A stretch of 64,000 nt of DNA from Liolophura sinensis (GCF_032854445.1 NC_088300.1:2666001-2730000), one strand, 5' to 3'; shown: positions 1 through 20,610, counted from the stretch's first letter. Numbers and translations are program-made. The notes: generated from the sequence alone by a model not told the origin.

Positions 1-343
1 ACAGCTGTCACTGATCGACCACTGGTAATCCCCTATTCCCCACAGAGAGTGTACGACTTAAGACAACATCCCTCACAAGGCATTGTGGTATACATTATCT
101 GAAATTATTGAGAAGGTACAGTATGATTGCGAATTTATTGGCACAAATATTTATGTATAATAAAGATTTGTTGTTTGAAAATCCTTTTTATTTTGAAAAT
201 CTGTCTTCATCAACTATTTTAAGTAGGCATGACCCTGTCTATTTTTGAAAAGTAGTTTGTAAGGAGGCATTTATATTTTTTTTAGGTTCGTCGAAGTTTG
301 AATGTAAAAAGTTAACCAATCAGGAAAAAAGGTATGGAATTAA

Positions 344-6795
<6,452 letters not shown>

Positions 6796-7581
6796 ATATC
6801 ACATAGCAACCACCTGACCTCAGAAAATATTCTCATTGGCTCATAATATCATCTGATTAATTGAATCTTGATGGCTTTTGTCACGTGACTACTGTATATA
6901 AATAGTTGAGCAGTGTGTATTCTTCTAGAGAGTCACATGTTGAGTACTATAATGGATATGTGCATTTAGTATGAATGGCATTTTGTTGTCATCTTGGAAA
7001 TCGGAAGTAACTTGTCTGGTTGAGGAATCAAAAATAGTGAGTCAAAAATCAGAGATGCTGAGTTAATTTTTACCATTGAATGTTGTTTGGCAGAATGAAG
7101 CAGCCTGTGTAATAGAAACTGACCAATTATCAGAACACAATTCACTTGACTGAACTGGTCAGCGGGCAGAACAATGGTGTTACTGAGGTTACCTAGACAA
7201 CGATGCTCAAAGTGCACCCGTAGTCAGTCAGTAATTACGGAGATGTTGATACAAGAAATAAGTCAAAGCCATACCTGTACATTTTATACATTAGTGGAAC
7301 AAAGTATTTGTCATAAATATTTATGTGTTGAAAACTAAGGATTTGTATTCTTATATTTAGAACAGAGAGAATATTATTTATAGCAATGTGTTAAATGTAA
7401 TGGTGCTGCAATCACTGGTGATCGTAGTGATAATTAAATTAAATTTAAGTCAGGTCTTTGTCTGTTGCTGGGAGGAGTGAAATTTCATAAACTGATGATA
7501 TTTGTGGAGTTTTTTTTCTTTTTGTCTTGGAATAATTTAATGACACACTCCAAATGGTGAGGATAAACAAAAATCAGCCCA

Positions 7582-7587
7582 AATAAA
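7582..7587 (+). promoter_or_regulatory. Candidate EPRS poly(A) signal
   Basis: AATAAA about 790 bp after the EPRS stop. It is the first clear hexamer noticed by eye; other hexamers were not excluded. Confidence 0.35.
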
Positions 7588-7746
7588 ATTACAAAAATTC
7601 ATGATTTATGAGATGCAACACAACCTTTCTTCATTCCCTGAAAAAGTATAAAAGTAGAAAATCCCATAGAAATTTGTGTGAAACTATTTGAGAAACAAAG
7701 CAACAGTTATCAGTGTGCTGCGGGCTGTGATAAATATATCTGTCAT

Positions 7747-7832
7747 TATGCAATGTAGTGACATTACAGACCACTACGCACTATAGTGACATTACAGACC
7801 ACTACGCAATATAGTGACATTACAGACCACTC
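7747..7832. repeat. 28-bp tandem repeat, 3 copies
   Basis: Units read gtgacattacagaccact followed by acgcactata or acgcaatata. The last unit is cut off at accactcag. Confidence 0.9.
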
Positions 7833-8309
7833 AGTTGAACTGCTATAATATAGACTCATTAACTAGCTTTCAGGTATATCATCTTGTTTACATCTAAATT
7901 GTTTACATTTTTAATCATGAACTCTTGTAGCACATTTTGTTGGGAAAAACAAATATGGCAGTTTGAATCAAGTTCATATTTTAAAATGTGTGTTTCAGAG
8001 ATTGGTGATATAAATATTTTCAGCAGAATTTTTGCAATTTTTTTTTAAATCAAACAGTTTATTTTCTGATATGTATTTATTTTGTGTGATTATATGTGAT
8101 ATCAGTTGTCAGATGCGTTCATTTTTGTGGTGTCAGACTCCCAGCTTATTCGTGTACAGCAGGGAGAAAAATGGTTATTCATTTGTATTAAACTAATGTG
8201 TAAACTGCAGCTCATCTCAGTGTAACTGGCCTTTAATGGCCTTTTGCCAAATTTTGATTCAGCTCTGTGAACTACATTATTTTTTCTACATTAATTAATT
8301 TAGCCCTGT

Positions 8310-8452
8310 GATGTTTTTCTGCACACTTTTACTCTATTAGTATATTGTTCCTTCTACACACTTTACTGTATATTGTTTGTTCTGCACACTTTAATGTATA
8401 GCGTTCGTTCTACACACTTTACTGTATAGCGTTCGTTCTTCACATTTTACTG
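8310..8452. repeat. ~31-33 bp tandem repeat, about 4 copies
   Basis: Units of the form gttcgttctacacactttac plus tgtatagc, diverged at the left end. Confidence 0.8.
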
Positions 8453-9094
8453 TTCATATAGATCTGCCTCTGCTACTGCGTTTTCTACAGCAGTTTTTGT
8501 GAAGCGGATTTGAAGCATTACACAGAGAATCTTCAGGTGACTCTGGCAGCTGCATTTTGTTTATTCTAGACTTTCCCTTTCACAAGGTGTTTATTTCTGT
8601 TCTTGTCATATTGTTGTACTGATGTCATACCTTTAACAGTATCTTCAGTAATAATTAATTTTCAAAAAGATCTTAGAGCTTGTAAAGAAAATGGTAATTG
8701 ACGTAAGGCCATGTGTTTCGCAATTCCCAGACACAGGGTTAAAAACCAGACCTTCTCCACCCCTTCTGTTAAAAAGCCATGCAGCCATCCAGTTATGTTT
8801 TTTTATTTGGCTATTGAGGGAGATTTTATCTTCATCTGTAAAGTCAACAGAGACAAGTTGTCCATCTTCCTACATGAGCTATGCAGATCGATGTGATGTT
8901 GTCATATTGCATAATATATTGTTCCAACACCTTGTCACAAAGGAAAGAGTTGTTTGACTTGATTTACTAATATGCTTCAGAGGGGAAAACTGTTTACATG
9001 TAACACGCTGTCTGAGGCTTTAAAAGGTCTATTCCAAAGATTTTTCGCAAAAAATTTATGTGCTAATCCAATGGTGAAGTCTCAAAGTAAATTT

Positions 9095-9400
9095 ACAGCT
9101 CAAAGGGAAGTACCAAAATCAATACACAGCTCAAAGGGAAGTACCAAAATCAATACACAGCTCAAAGGGAAGTCCCAAAATCAATACACAGCTCAAAGGG
9201 AAGTACCAAAATCAATACACAGCTCAAAGGAAGTACCAAAATCAATACACAGCTCAAAGGGAAGTTCCAAAAATCAATACACAGCTCAAAGGGAAGTTCC
9301 AAAATCAATACACAGCTCAAAGGGAAGTACCAAAATCAATACACAGCTCAAAGGGAAGTTCCAAAATCAATACACAGCTCAAAGGGAAGTTCCAAAAGTG
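9095..9400. repeat. 31-bp minisatellite, about 10 copies
   Basis: Unit aatacacagctcaaagggaa plus gtaccaaaatc, with gtacc/gttcc/gtccc variants and one-base indels. A period of 31 cycles through all frames, which explains the 148-codon open frame 8972-9418 as an artefact. Confidence 0.95.
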
Positions 9401-10854
9401 AATTTCATGCCTATGTGAGTATGTTTGTCTCTTGCTGTTTTAGGCCAAGCTTGAGCTGAGCTAGAATGCTGGAAATGTTTTCACTACATTATGTTTTCCT
9501 AACCTCCTGTTTCAATGAACAAGTGCATTTCACATGTTCTGTTCACATCCCAGCAGGGTCAGAAAGCTCCCTTTGCGTTACATGCAACGTTACCATGACA
9601 GTCAGTACTGTATGCTTTGGCACCATATCACCATGGCAATGCCCTGTTTGTAATGCTAAGAGATCTTCGTGAAAGTGGACCTTGGAGCATATTCCACAAG
9701 CCATTTTTCAGCAAGGTCAGATTTTGAAACAGGACCTAAACATGACCAATGGAGTTAAAATATTGACCACTTCTGCTCGTTAAATTTGCGGTGCTCATCC
9801 TATTATGACATGTAGCAGGAAAAAGGCCACCACACGGCAAAGGCGCTAACCAAACGTGTCCCTATTAAAAGGGAAATAACTCCGGGATGCACATAAATAT
9901 TGCATAATTGTGTGGTAACTACTGACGCCCTGTCACCTTGGTGCAGGCGAGCTAAAATGTCTTTGTTGAACACCATGTACTTTTATTCAGTCAACAAAAA
10001 AAAAAGCACAAGACAAAATATTTCAGATAGAAAGAGCGATTTATTATTCTCAACTACACACAGTTGAACAATAACGTGAGTAACAAAATCACCGGGGTGA
10101 CAAAACAAAACATCAATAAAACAGTAAGCAATAAATAAGCAGCTGGCGAAGCTGTGTTGATTTTTAAAATCAGTTTGCACATTAAGCACTAATTACATGT
10201 TTAATAACTTTGCTTTAGACACGACTATCTTGTGTTCACTTAATGTATTTTCATCTCCTCAGATGTTTTGTGTTTTGTAAAAGTAGATACAATTGCAACC
10301 ATGTATTGGCAATTTTAAAAGTAAAACGACCAGAATTGGAAAATTTAGCTCAATCACAGATTACCTGTAGTTTTGAGGTCTAAAATAGTGCAATTCACAA
10401 CTGGTAATACCAACATCAACCCAATTGAACAACATCTCTTAACATGAACTGGTATATACATTTTAATAGCTGATTCACAGACTTCTAAACATTAAATTCC
10501 AACAATACTAGTATTTAGGATCCATTAAAATTTAAGTCCTGGTTTAAATTAACGTAATCCATGAAGATATTTAACAATTTTAGAATTCATGCAACTGGAA
10601 TACATTTTGTCGGAAATTTTCATGACTTAAAGGGCCTCCCTTTCCCAATTCTCCATCAATATCAACATACAGGGTACATGTGTGTTGCTCTAGTTGTAAT
10701 AAGTTTAGGGCGTCAATTTTATAACATAAATGTGTACATAGTATGTAACATAACAGTGTAATTCAGTGAAGAGAAGTATCAGGTACGTTTACAATGTTCA
10801 CACACCAGAAGACCTACTTGTGATTGTATCAGGCAAGAAATCATAGTCTACAAC
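9401..10854. other. Intergenic DNA without recognised genes
   Basis: AT-rich sequence with only short open frames (60-70 codons) that match nothing I recognise. No tRNA, SINE or array seen. Confidence 0.55.
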
Positions 10855-11235
10855 CATGATCATCTTTCTACAACCATCACCCCACATCTACCGCCAAGAT
10901 TATACTTCTCAAAGCAAGATCACCTTTCTAAAGCAAGATCACCTTTCTAAAGCAAGATCCTGCTTTTACAACCAAGATCCTGCTTCTACAACCATAATTC
11001 TGCTTCCATCAGTCAATCCTGCTTCTATAACCAAGACCCTCAATCCATATCCCAAGATCCTGGTTCTACAACCAAGATCCTGCTTCCATATCTCAAACCC
11101 TGTTTCTTCAAACCAAGATTCTGTTTCTACAACCAAGATCCTACCTTCACATCAAACATCCTATTTCTTCAACCAAGATCCTGCTTCCACATCTATGATC
11201 CTGCTTCTACAACCCAGACCTGCTTCTAAAAGCAA
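10855..11235. repeat. ~20-bp minisatellite (CTACAACCAAGATCCTGCTT)
   Basis: About 18 imperfect 18-22 bp units of the form ctacaaccaagatcctgctt, quite diverged. It directly precedes the 61-bp array. The 185-codon open frame across it is a repeat artefact. Confidence 0.9.
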
Positions 11236-11289
11236 AATCATTTATAATGTTGTCACTGTTAACCAGCACTTATCACACTATTGCTGTCC

Positions 11290-14200
11290 TGAACTAGAAT
11301 CACCTTGTGCAGTCCTGATCAGCCATGTACAAACAAAACCACTGTCATGTAGAACCAGAATCACCTTGTGCAGTCCTCATCAGCCATGTACAAACAAAAC
11401 CACCTTCATGTAGAGCCAGAATCACCTTGCTCAGTCCTGATCAGCCACGTACAAACAAAACCACCCTCATGTAGAACCAGAATCACCTTGGTCAGTCCTG
11501 ATCAGCCATGTACAAACAAAACCACCCTCATGTAGAGCCAGAATCACCTTGTACAGTCCTGATCAGCCATGTACAAACAAAACCACCCTCATGTAGAACC
11601 AGAATCACCTTGTGCAGTCCTGATCAGCCATGTACAAACAAAACTGCCTTCATGTAGAGCCAGAATCACCTTGTACAGCCCTGATCAGCCATGTACAAAC
11701 AAAACCACCTTCATGTAGAACCACAATCACCTTGCTCAGTCCTGATCAGCCATTTACAAACAAAACCACCCTCATGTAGAACCAGAATCACCTTGTGCAG
11801 TCCTGATCAGCCATGTACAAACAAAACTGCCTTCATGTAGAGCCAGAATCACCTTGTACAGCCCTGATCAGCCATGTACAAACAAAACCACCTTCATGTA
11901 GAACCACAATCACCTTGCTCAGTCCTGATCAGCCATTTACAAACAAAACCACCTTCATGTAGAACCAGAATCACCTTGCTCAGTCCTGATCAGCCATGTA
12001 CAAACAAAACTGCCTTCATGTAGAGCCAGAATCACCTTGTGCAGTCCTGATCAGCCATGTACAAACAAAACCACCCTCATGTAGAGCCAGAATCACCTTG
12101 TACAGTCCTCATCAGCCATGTACAAACAAAACCACCTTCATGTAGAACCAGAATCACCTTGTGCAGTCCTGATCAGCCATGTACAAACAAAACCACCCTC
12201 ATGTAGAGCCAGAATCACCTTGTACAGTCCTGATCAGCCATGTACAAACAAAACTGCCTTCATGTAGAACCAGAATCACCTTGTGCAGTCCTGATCAGCC
12301 ATGTACAAACAAAACCACCTTCATGTAGAACCAGAATCACCTTGTGCAGTCCTCATCAGCCATGTACAAACAAAACCACTGTCATGTAGAACCAGAACCA
12401 CCTTGCTCAGTCCTGATCAGCCATGTACAAACAAAACCACCTTCATGTAGAACCAGAATCACCTTGTGCAGTCCTGATCAGCCATGTACAAACAAAACCA
12501 CCCTCATGTAGAACCACAATCACCTTGCTCAGTCCTCATCAGCCATGTACAAACAAAACTGCCTTCATGTAGAGCCAGAATCACCTTGTGCAGTCCTCAT
12601 CAGCCATGTACAAACAAAACCACCCTCATGTAGAACCAGAATCACCTTGGTCAGTCCTGATCAGCCATGTACAAACAAAACCACCTTCATGTAGAACCAG
12701 AATCACTTTGTGCAGTCCTGATCAGCCATGTACAAACAAAACCACCTTCATGTAGAACCAGAACCACCTTGTGCAGTCCTGATCAGCCATGTACAAACAA
12801 AACCACCCTCATGTAGAACCAGAATCACCTTGTGCAGTCCTGATCAGCCATGTACAAACAAAACCACCCTCATGTAGAGCCAGAATCACCTTGTGCAGTC
12901 CTGATCAGCCATGTACAAACAAAACCACCCTCATGTAGAGCCAGAATCACCTTGTGCAGTCCTGATCAGCCATGTACAAACAAAACCACCCTCATGTAGA
13001 GCCAGAATCACCTTGTGCAGTCCTGATCAGCCATGTACAAACAAAACCACCCTCATGTAGAACCAGAATCACCTTGTGCAGTCCTGATCAGCCATGTACA
13101 AACAAAACCACCTTCATGTAGAGCCAGAATCACCTTGCTCAGTCCTGATCAGCCATGTACAAACAAAACCACCCTCATGTAGAACCAGAATCACCTTGTG
13201 CAGTCCTGATCAGCCATGTACAAACAAAACCACCCTCATGTAGAACCAGAACCACCTTGCTCAGTCCTGATCAGCCATGTACAAACAAAACCACCCTCAT
13301 GTAGAACCAGAATCACCTTGGTCAGTCCTGATCAGCCATGTACAAACAAAACCACCCTCATGTAGAACCAGAACCACCTTGCTCAGTCCTGATCAGCCAT
13401 GTACAAACAAAACCACCCTCATGCAGAACCAGAAACACCTTGCTCAGTCCTGATCAGCCATGTACAAACAAAACCACTGTCATGTAGAACCAGAACCACC
13501 TTGCTCAGTCCTGATCAGCCACGTACAAACAAAACCACCCTCATGTAGAGCCAGAATCACCTTGTACAGTCCTTATCAGCCACGTACAAACAAAACCACC
13601 TTCATGTAGAACCAGAATCACCTTGTGCAGTCCTGATCAGCCACGTACAAACAAAACCACCCTCATGTAGAACCAGAATCACCTTGTTCAGTCCTGATCA
13701 GCCATGTACAAACAAAACCACCTTCATGTAGAGCCAGAATCACCTTGTACAGTCCTCATCAGCCATGTACAAACAAAACCACTGTCATGTAGAACCAGAA
13801 TCACCTTGTAAAGTCCTGATCAGCCATGTACAAACAAAACCACCCTCATGTAGAACCAGAATCACCTTGCTCAGTCCTGATCAGCCATGTACAAACAAAA
13901 CCACCTTCATGTAGAGCCAGAATCACCTTGTACAGTCCTGATCAGCCATGTACAAACAAAACCACTGTCATGTAGAACCAGAATCACCTTGTAAAGTCCT
14001 GATCAGCCACGTACAAACAAAACCACTCTCATGTAGAACCAGAATCACCTTGTGCAGTCCTGATCAGCCATGTACAAACAAAACCACCTTCATATAGAAC
14101 CAGAATCACCTTGTTCAGTCCTGATCAGCCATGTACAAACAAAACCACCTTCATGTAGAACCAGAATCACCTTGCTCAGTCCTGATCAGCCATGTACAAA

Positions 14201-15394
14201 CAAAACCACCCTCATGTAGAACCAGAACCACCTTGCTCAGTCCTGATCAGCCATGTACAAACAAAACCACCCTCATGTAGAACCAGAATCAGCTTGTGCA
14301 GTCCTGATCAGCCATGTACAAACAAAACCACCCTCATGTAGAACCAGAACCACCTTGTGCAGTCCTGATCAGCCATGTACAAACAAAACCACCCTCATAT
14401 AGAACCAGAATCACCTTGCTCAGTCCTCATCAGCCATGTACAAAGAAAACCACCCTCATGTAGAACCAGAACCACCTTGCTCAGTCCTGATCAGCCACGT
14501 ACAAAGAAAACCACCCTCACGTAGAGCCAGAATCACCTTGTACAGTCCTCATCAGCCATGTACAAACAAAACCACCCTCATGTAGAACCAGAAACACCTT
14601 GCTCAGTCCTCATCAGCCATGTACAAACAAAACCACCCTCATGTACAACCAGAATCACCTTGTTCAGTCCTGATCAGCCATGTACAAACAAAACCACCCT
14701 CATGTAGAGCCAGAATCACCTTGTACAGTCCTGATCAGCCATGTAAAAACAAAACCACCTTCATGTAGAGCCAGAATCACCTTATGCAGTCCTGATCAGC
14801 CATGTACAAACAAAACCACCCTCATGTAGAACCAGAACCACCTTGCTCAGTCCTGATCAGCCATGTACAAACAAAACCACCCTCATGTAGAACCAGAATC
14901 ACCTTGTGCAGTCCTGATCAGCCATGTACAAACAAAACCACCCTCATGTAGAACCAGAACCACCTTGTGCAGTCCTGATCAGCCATGTACAAACAAAACC
15001 ACTGTCATGTAGAACCAGAATCACCTTGTGCAGTCCTCATCAGCCATGTACAAACAAAACCACCCTCATGTAGAGCCAGAATCACCTTGTGCAGTCCTGA
15101 TCAGCCATGTACAAACAAAACCACCCTCATGTAGAACCAGAACCACCTTGCTCAGTCCTGATCAGCCATTTACAAACAAAACCACCTTCATATAGAACCA
15201 GAATCACCTTGTGCAGTCCTGATCAGCCATGTACAAACAAAACCACCCTCATGTAGAACCAGAAACACCTTGCTCAGTCCTGATCAGCCATGTACAAACA
15301 AAACCACCCTCATGTAGAACCAGAACCACCTTGCTCAGTCCTGATCAGCCATGTACAAACAAAACCACCTTCATGTAGAGCCAGAATCACCTTG
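11290..15394. repeat. 61-bp minisatellite, about 67 copies
   Basis: Unit accagaatcaccttgtgcag, tcctgatcagccatgtacaa, acaaaaccaccctcatgtag, a. The period is exactly 61 across most of 4.1 kb. Variant positions recur in a shuffled way (agaAcc/agaGcc, tgtGca/tgtAca/tgCTca, ccaCcct/ccaCtgt/ctgCctt), as expected from unequal exchange or gene conversion. Every unit has the palindrome CTGATCAG or its variant CTCATCAG. No long open frame, since 61 is not a multiple of 3 and stops occur in each unit. Confidence 0.98.
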
Positions 15395-15419
15395 GAATAA
15401 CCAGGAGAGCCAATGCTCT

Positions 15420-15979
15420 TAACACAGCTCTATCCATTCTTTTACAACCAGGACACCCTTATCTTTTCACACAGCTCCATCCATTCTTTTACAACCAGGA
15501 CAGCCTTATCTTTTCACACAGCTCTATCCATTCTTTTACAACCAGGACACCCTTATCTTTTCACACAGCTCTATCCATTCTTCTCACGACTGGGGCACCC
15601 TTGTTCTCATTTCACACAGCTCTATCCATTTTTTCACGATTAGGACACCTTTGTTCTCATTTCACACAGCTCTATCCATTCTTTCACAACCAGGACACCA
15701 TTGTTCTCATTTCACACAGCTCTATCCATTCTTTCACAACCAGGACACCCCTGTTCTCTTTTATCACAGCTGTATCCATTCTTTCACAAACAGGACCCCC
15801 TTATCTTTCAACACAGCTGTATCCATTCTTTCACAACCAAGACACCCTTGTTATCTTTCAACGCAGCTCTATCCACTCTTTCATAACCAGGACACCTTTG
15901 TTCTCTCTTCACACAGCTCTATCCACTCTTTCACAACCAGGACATCTTTGCTCTCTTTTCACACAGCTGTATCCTATTC
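15420..15979. repeat. 47-50 bp minisatellite, about 12 copies
   Basis: Units such as cacagctctatccattcttt, cacaaccaggacacc, then cttatcttttca or ttgttctcatttca. Left units are 47 bp and right units about 50 bp. It begins only ~25 bp after the 61-bp array ends, so two unrelated arrays abut. Confidence 0.95.
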
Positions 15980-18900
15980 TGAGGCATTCACTTACTTTAT
16001 ACTTTATATCAACAGTCAAACAATAATTGCATATTGTTCTTCCACAGTAAATACCAGCACACCTGGTGAATACCTGTACACTTGGTGAATACCAGCACTG
16101 GCCAAATAATATGTGAATTTCTGCATTTTAGCAAATGTATTCACATCCAATTCAACATGCAGCTTCCCTCCTCCTCCCCCCCCCCTCAAGATCTCTGTAC
16201 AAGATGTTCTAAACATACACATAATACTGTCTCTCTATTAAAGCTTTGTCCAAATTACTCCTTTACATAGCCAATCTAAAAATACTCTTCAAACTCTTCA
16301 CCCATAATATAGTGCCAGTTTGGCAGAAAAAATGATGTTGAATGATTTATCACACAGCTTTAGCCAAACATAGACAAAGAGATTATTACAGTGCCTAAGT
16401 ATCATTCATCTATATACATACACATACAAACAACTTTGTCTGATTCAATGCCATTTTGTGTGCACAAATGTAGTTTGATTAAACATAATACAAGTATGTG
16501 GGTTCAGCAAAGAATTCACTCTGAAATCACAAGTAATAAATAAAGTACACAACAAAACCCACTGAATCTTTGACGAGACATTTGATATCCTAAACTACAT
16601 TAAATTACAATAATAAAAATCTGGTAAAAATTGGTCCAGTTGTTTGGGCACCTTACATATTAACTACTGTACATCAATCTATAGACATTTCACAAAAAGT
16701 ACAATAATAACAATGTCAATGGAAGGTGAAATTCTGTATCAGGACATATCATAATTAACAATCTTTACAATTAACTTTTTCAAAACATGGGGACTGAAGT
16801 AAAATCTAAACAAACATTGCATGATTTTCTGCAATTTTGAAAAATTGATGAAAATAATAAATTAAGTAAAACTCTTCATAGATTAAATGAATCTGTAGAG
16901 TACATTTACTCCGCCGTTTCTAGTATTCTCACCAAATCAATGATTTTGTGTATGTACACACACAACTTTAGGGGAGGAGTTCATCAATGAATTGATCTTG
17001 ATAAGAAGTAGAATTTATAACCGGTATTTCAGTTATCTTGATAACACAAAGAAATCACTCAAATACAAAAACAGTTAACCACGAAAGCATCATCTCAAGT
17101 CCTTAAATTCACATCTAACAAGAACTGCCATGAGAGTAAGGGTATGAATAGCTTTTGTTCTTTTCCAGCTGTCTATTGTAACAGTTACATATCTTATAAA
17201 ACAAAAATATAAAGCAAGTAATGCTCTCTAAAACTTTTATCTACATTCGACATCTCCTGTGAAAGCCTGGGGGCGATAAACATCAATAAGTTTATATCAA
17301 CTGCCAATATTTTATGCGACACCCTACATCCCCAGCTAATACAAAAAAAAATTCTAAACAAATTTAAACTCATAAAAATTAAGATTATCAATACCATAAA
17401 ACACTCTGTATTGAATTTAAGCCAGTTTTAAGACATACCCACATAAAATCTCTGCCACTTAGTCTTATGATATGACAAGATGCAAAGCACTAAATAAGAA
17501 GACACGAATGCCATACTACAGGACAATGGATGCACCACTCCATTCTCTATACTCACTTTATCACCAGCTATGGCAAATTTTGCACAGAAATCTTGAACAA
17601 GACCACAGTTACTGCGGTCAGGCAGGAATTTGAGAAATGATGTCAGAAATTATTCTAAAAATACTTGTGTCACTGTTGTCACTTGATACTAATGTGCTCA
17701 TCAGGCATTCCCTGTGGTATAAGGTGTGCACAAAATGATTTCAATGCACAATTCAAGCATTTTTATCATAGTACCATGTGAGGACCCATGATGAGGCTCC
17801 ACCATACGAAAAAGGATCAAACTTAGCTACTGGTGGCAGTGTTTTAAAGTAAGCTTTGGGAGCAGAACATGCGCTCTGAAACATATTTAACAGTCAAAGC
17901 AGAGGGAATTTTGTTCTTTACCTCTTTTTGGACGATTTAAATGTTTAGAAAATCTATTCATTTTAAGTGACCTATTATAAACAACCTGTATGTTAGTTAA
18001 CATTGATTTAACCACACCCATTGTTATTTTTTTTTCATCTCTTATTTTCCTGTGTTGTTGACAATAGCAATATCAAACTACAACTGAAAATACTTAGGAC
18101 ACAAAAACTTAAACTCAACCACATTTCAATTCACTGAATTAAAGTTAGGCCAAATAATGTCACCTTTCAAATGACATTCACACCACGTCACATATGTAAC
18201 TGGACAAAATTCAATAACACCATTAGATAAAGAAACCAGTGGTATGCCCCCTGAAAAGTTATTTAATCCTTAGCTTTTGAACATTAATCATGGAAATAAC
18301 CGAAAAACTGAACTGAACTGACAGCTGAAGTCAAGTTCTAGCTGCTACATGTACCTCTTAAGTAATGTTCACACTAACCATATTGTTCACTGGTTAGTAA
18401 AACCCACGGTGACTCGGCGCAATGTCCACCAATCACCCTTTCTTGTTTTGTCGTGAAAATCAAAACTTCAGCCGGATATGTTACTGGAAAAAGATCACCT
18501 CACAACATATCTGAAATATGAGAAAACAGGATTCATTGAATCCTATCACAGCATTTTCAAAAATGCAAGCACAAAAAAAAAGAGTTCAAGCTTGTCTTGA
18601 AGGTCGACTGAAAATCTTTAAAAAAAAAAGCATTATTATTCCAACACTTTGTCAACATTTAAATGACAAAACAAACTTTTAAAATTTTAAACAAAATTTT
18701 TTTTTTAAACATCTGATGTAAATTTTAACCAATTTTCTAAATTCAAACAACCCTACTTCATAATTTCAGTGAATCAAAATGGGTTAAAGGACTGTTATGC
18801 TTGAAATTCAATACGATGCAAAAAAAATATTTATACTATGAGCAAAAGCTGCCGACCTTAATCAACTTAAACAAACCAAAATAATCACTTCAGCCTTTTT

Positions 18901-19430
18901 GTGGAACAATCTTGATAAAGCCATGCCAACCATCACTTCTCTCTAGTATCACCAAGGGTTATTTCCCCTCATCAGCTCTCCTATTACCAATTGTTATGGT
19001 AAACACAAACATTTATGTACAGTTAATATTTCCTTAGCTTAACAATAAAACCAGATTCATTGTAAAGAGAAGTCTAAAACAATTTTAACAGCTTCTGTGC
19101 AAGAATGCAAAAATATGACAACTATCTTAAAAATTAACAACCATACAAAACAGCAAAGCTATGTACATAGGGACAGGTAATTATGCAGAATATTCCTGAT
19201 TGGTAGAAGCCTTTGGTCATGTCAAGTTTCTGTCCACTCACATCTTTGTTGTTAAGAGAGATTTTCTAGAAACCAGAGGACGAAATCATGTATTCATGGC
19301 ATGTTGCCAAACCCTGTTGTCAAGGTGACATAACAAATTTAGCCTTGTTCCACAAACTCTAATATTCATCTCTAGAGTGTATTTGCAACATGTACACCAT
19401 GAAGGAGAGATGGGCCTTGCTTTGCAAATA
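15980..19430 (-). other. Noncoding region, probably includes MEN1 3' UTR
   Basis: AT-rich, with no coding exon recognised. The part adjoining 19430 should be menin 3' UTR because the MEN1 stop is at 19431. The transcript end was not located: no strong AATAAA on the minus strand was found by eye. A C-rich run lies near 16162-16187. Confidence 0.5.
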
Positions 19431-20610
19431 TTAATCCCTTCGACCTCGTTTGCGTGACAGCTGAAAATCCACGTCACCACCACGTTTGTTGCCATGGCGA
19501 ACCTGCACTTGGGACTGAGCAGTCAACTGAAGTTTTATTGCACTGGCATTTAACTTTGATGCAGACAAAATCTCCTTCAAACCCTTCATTTTTGCACTAC
19601 ACAACAGGAGAGTAGGCGGGACGACATGGGTGGACTCTTCAGTAAGCGCCTCTAATGGCACCTCTGTATTGGAATGAGAACTTCCTGGACGTTTACGATA
19701 CATCATCATATCAGCAGGACTTTCGGCCTTCATCACCGAGTCCATAGTCATGTCCACAAATGTTGAGCCATTGGACTTTGAGCTCAGGAATTCGTGGACA
19801 TCTACCCGTGTGTCTGCCAATGAGGATACGTTACTGACCGGCGCCGACGAGGTGGCTGGGGTGGCGGTTGACGTGGAGGCGAATGGTTCCCCGCCACTCA
19901 ACAAATACTTGGGATTCAGAATGGCATCCCCGCAGGCCTGAGCCAGGGCGATGATGTGCGGTGGTGTGTCGGTCTGACTCTCATCACCAACTTTCGATAC
20001 CAGATCCTCAAGCGTACTTTTAACACCAGCAGCTTCCCCATTATCCCCAACTGTGGCATCTCCAGCTCCATTTCCATTTGGGTTGTTTGACGTGTTAGAC
20101 TCTGACTTTGCAGCCGTGCGCCCAAGTTTGCGGGGTGAGTCACGAACATGTCCCTTATCGTCTTTGGCTTTTTTCCCAGGTGCAGCATGGGGGACCCTGT
20201 GCCCGTTTTCTCCGCTAACCTTGTTATCCGTGTCACTTTTGTCCCTTTCAGAGTTCTCCCCCTCTTCATCGGAGCTCTCCTCCCCTTCTGCATGAAGCTC
20301 AATCAAATTCCTGACTTTGTTGTCAAATTTTGACAATGAGAAGACAAGGTTTTTGGCCCAGCCCACATGCAGAACAGGTGTGGAACTGCACTCTTCCCAC
20401 TTACAGATACCGTCATAAAACTTCAAAAAGTTCACGTAACTTTCAGGATCTCCCAAAAATGTGTTTTTTAAGGTCTGCGTTTTATTGTGATTCTCTCCAG
20501 AGCTGTCTGATGCACCCAAAGAAACAGTCCGTACCATGCTGGGTAACAAGTCATTTGCGATCTCAAAGAATTTCTTATAGATTTCCTCATCTTCACGATT
20601 GTAGTTAAAT
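19431..20610 (-). CDS. MEN1: MEN1 exon 6 (last): residues 342-734, insert and NLS
   Basis: Acceptor tttacag lies just above 20610. It opens with [20 protein letters not shown] and holds the end of the helical core ([18 protein letters not shown]). Residues about 449-468 are an acidic Ser/Glu/Asp tract, followed by a long low-complexity Ser/Thr/Gly/Asn/Ala region. RKRPGSS near 647 and RKRGRRD at 728-734 resemble nuclear localisation signals. The conserved helix MKGLKEIL and [13 protein letters not shown] starts near 683. The TAA is at 19433-19431. Confidence 0.97.

Larger units (their letters stand above)
6796..9090. other. EPRS 3' UTR and intergenic DNA
   Basis: No convincing coding exon. 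AT-rich. It contains two small arrays, listed separately: 28 bp x3 at 7747-7832 and ~31-33 bp x4 at 8310-8452. The short open frames around 8691-8957 have no recognisable domain. Confidence 0.6.

Noticed and set aside
11290-15394. CRISPR-like array
   Set aside because: Units are contiguous with no unique spacers, in an intron-bearing animal genome; it is a minisatellite.
15413-16088. Overlapping open frames of 61-145 codons
   Set aside because: They are explained by the 47-50 bp array; residues repeat (HTALSILSQPGH) with no domain.
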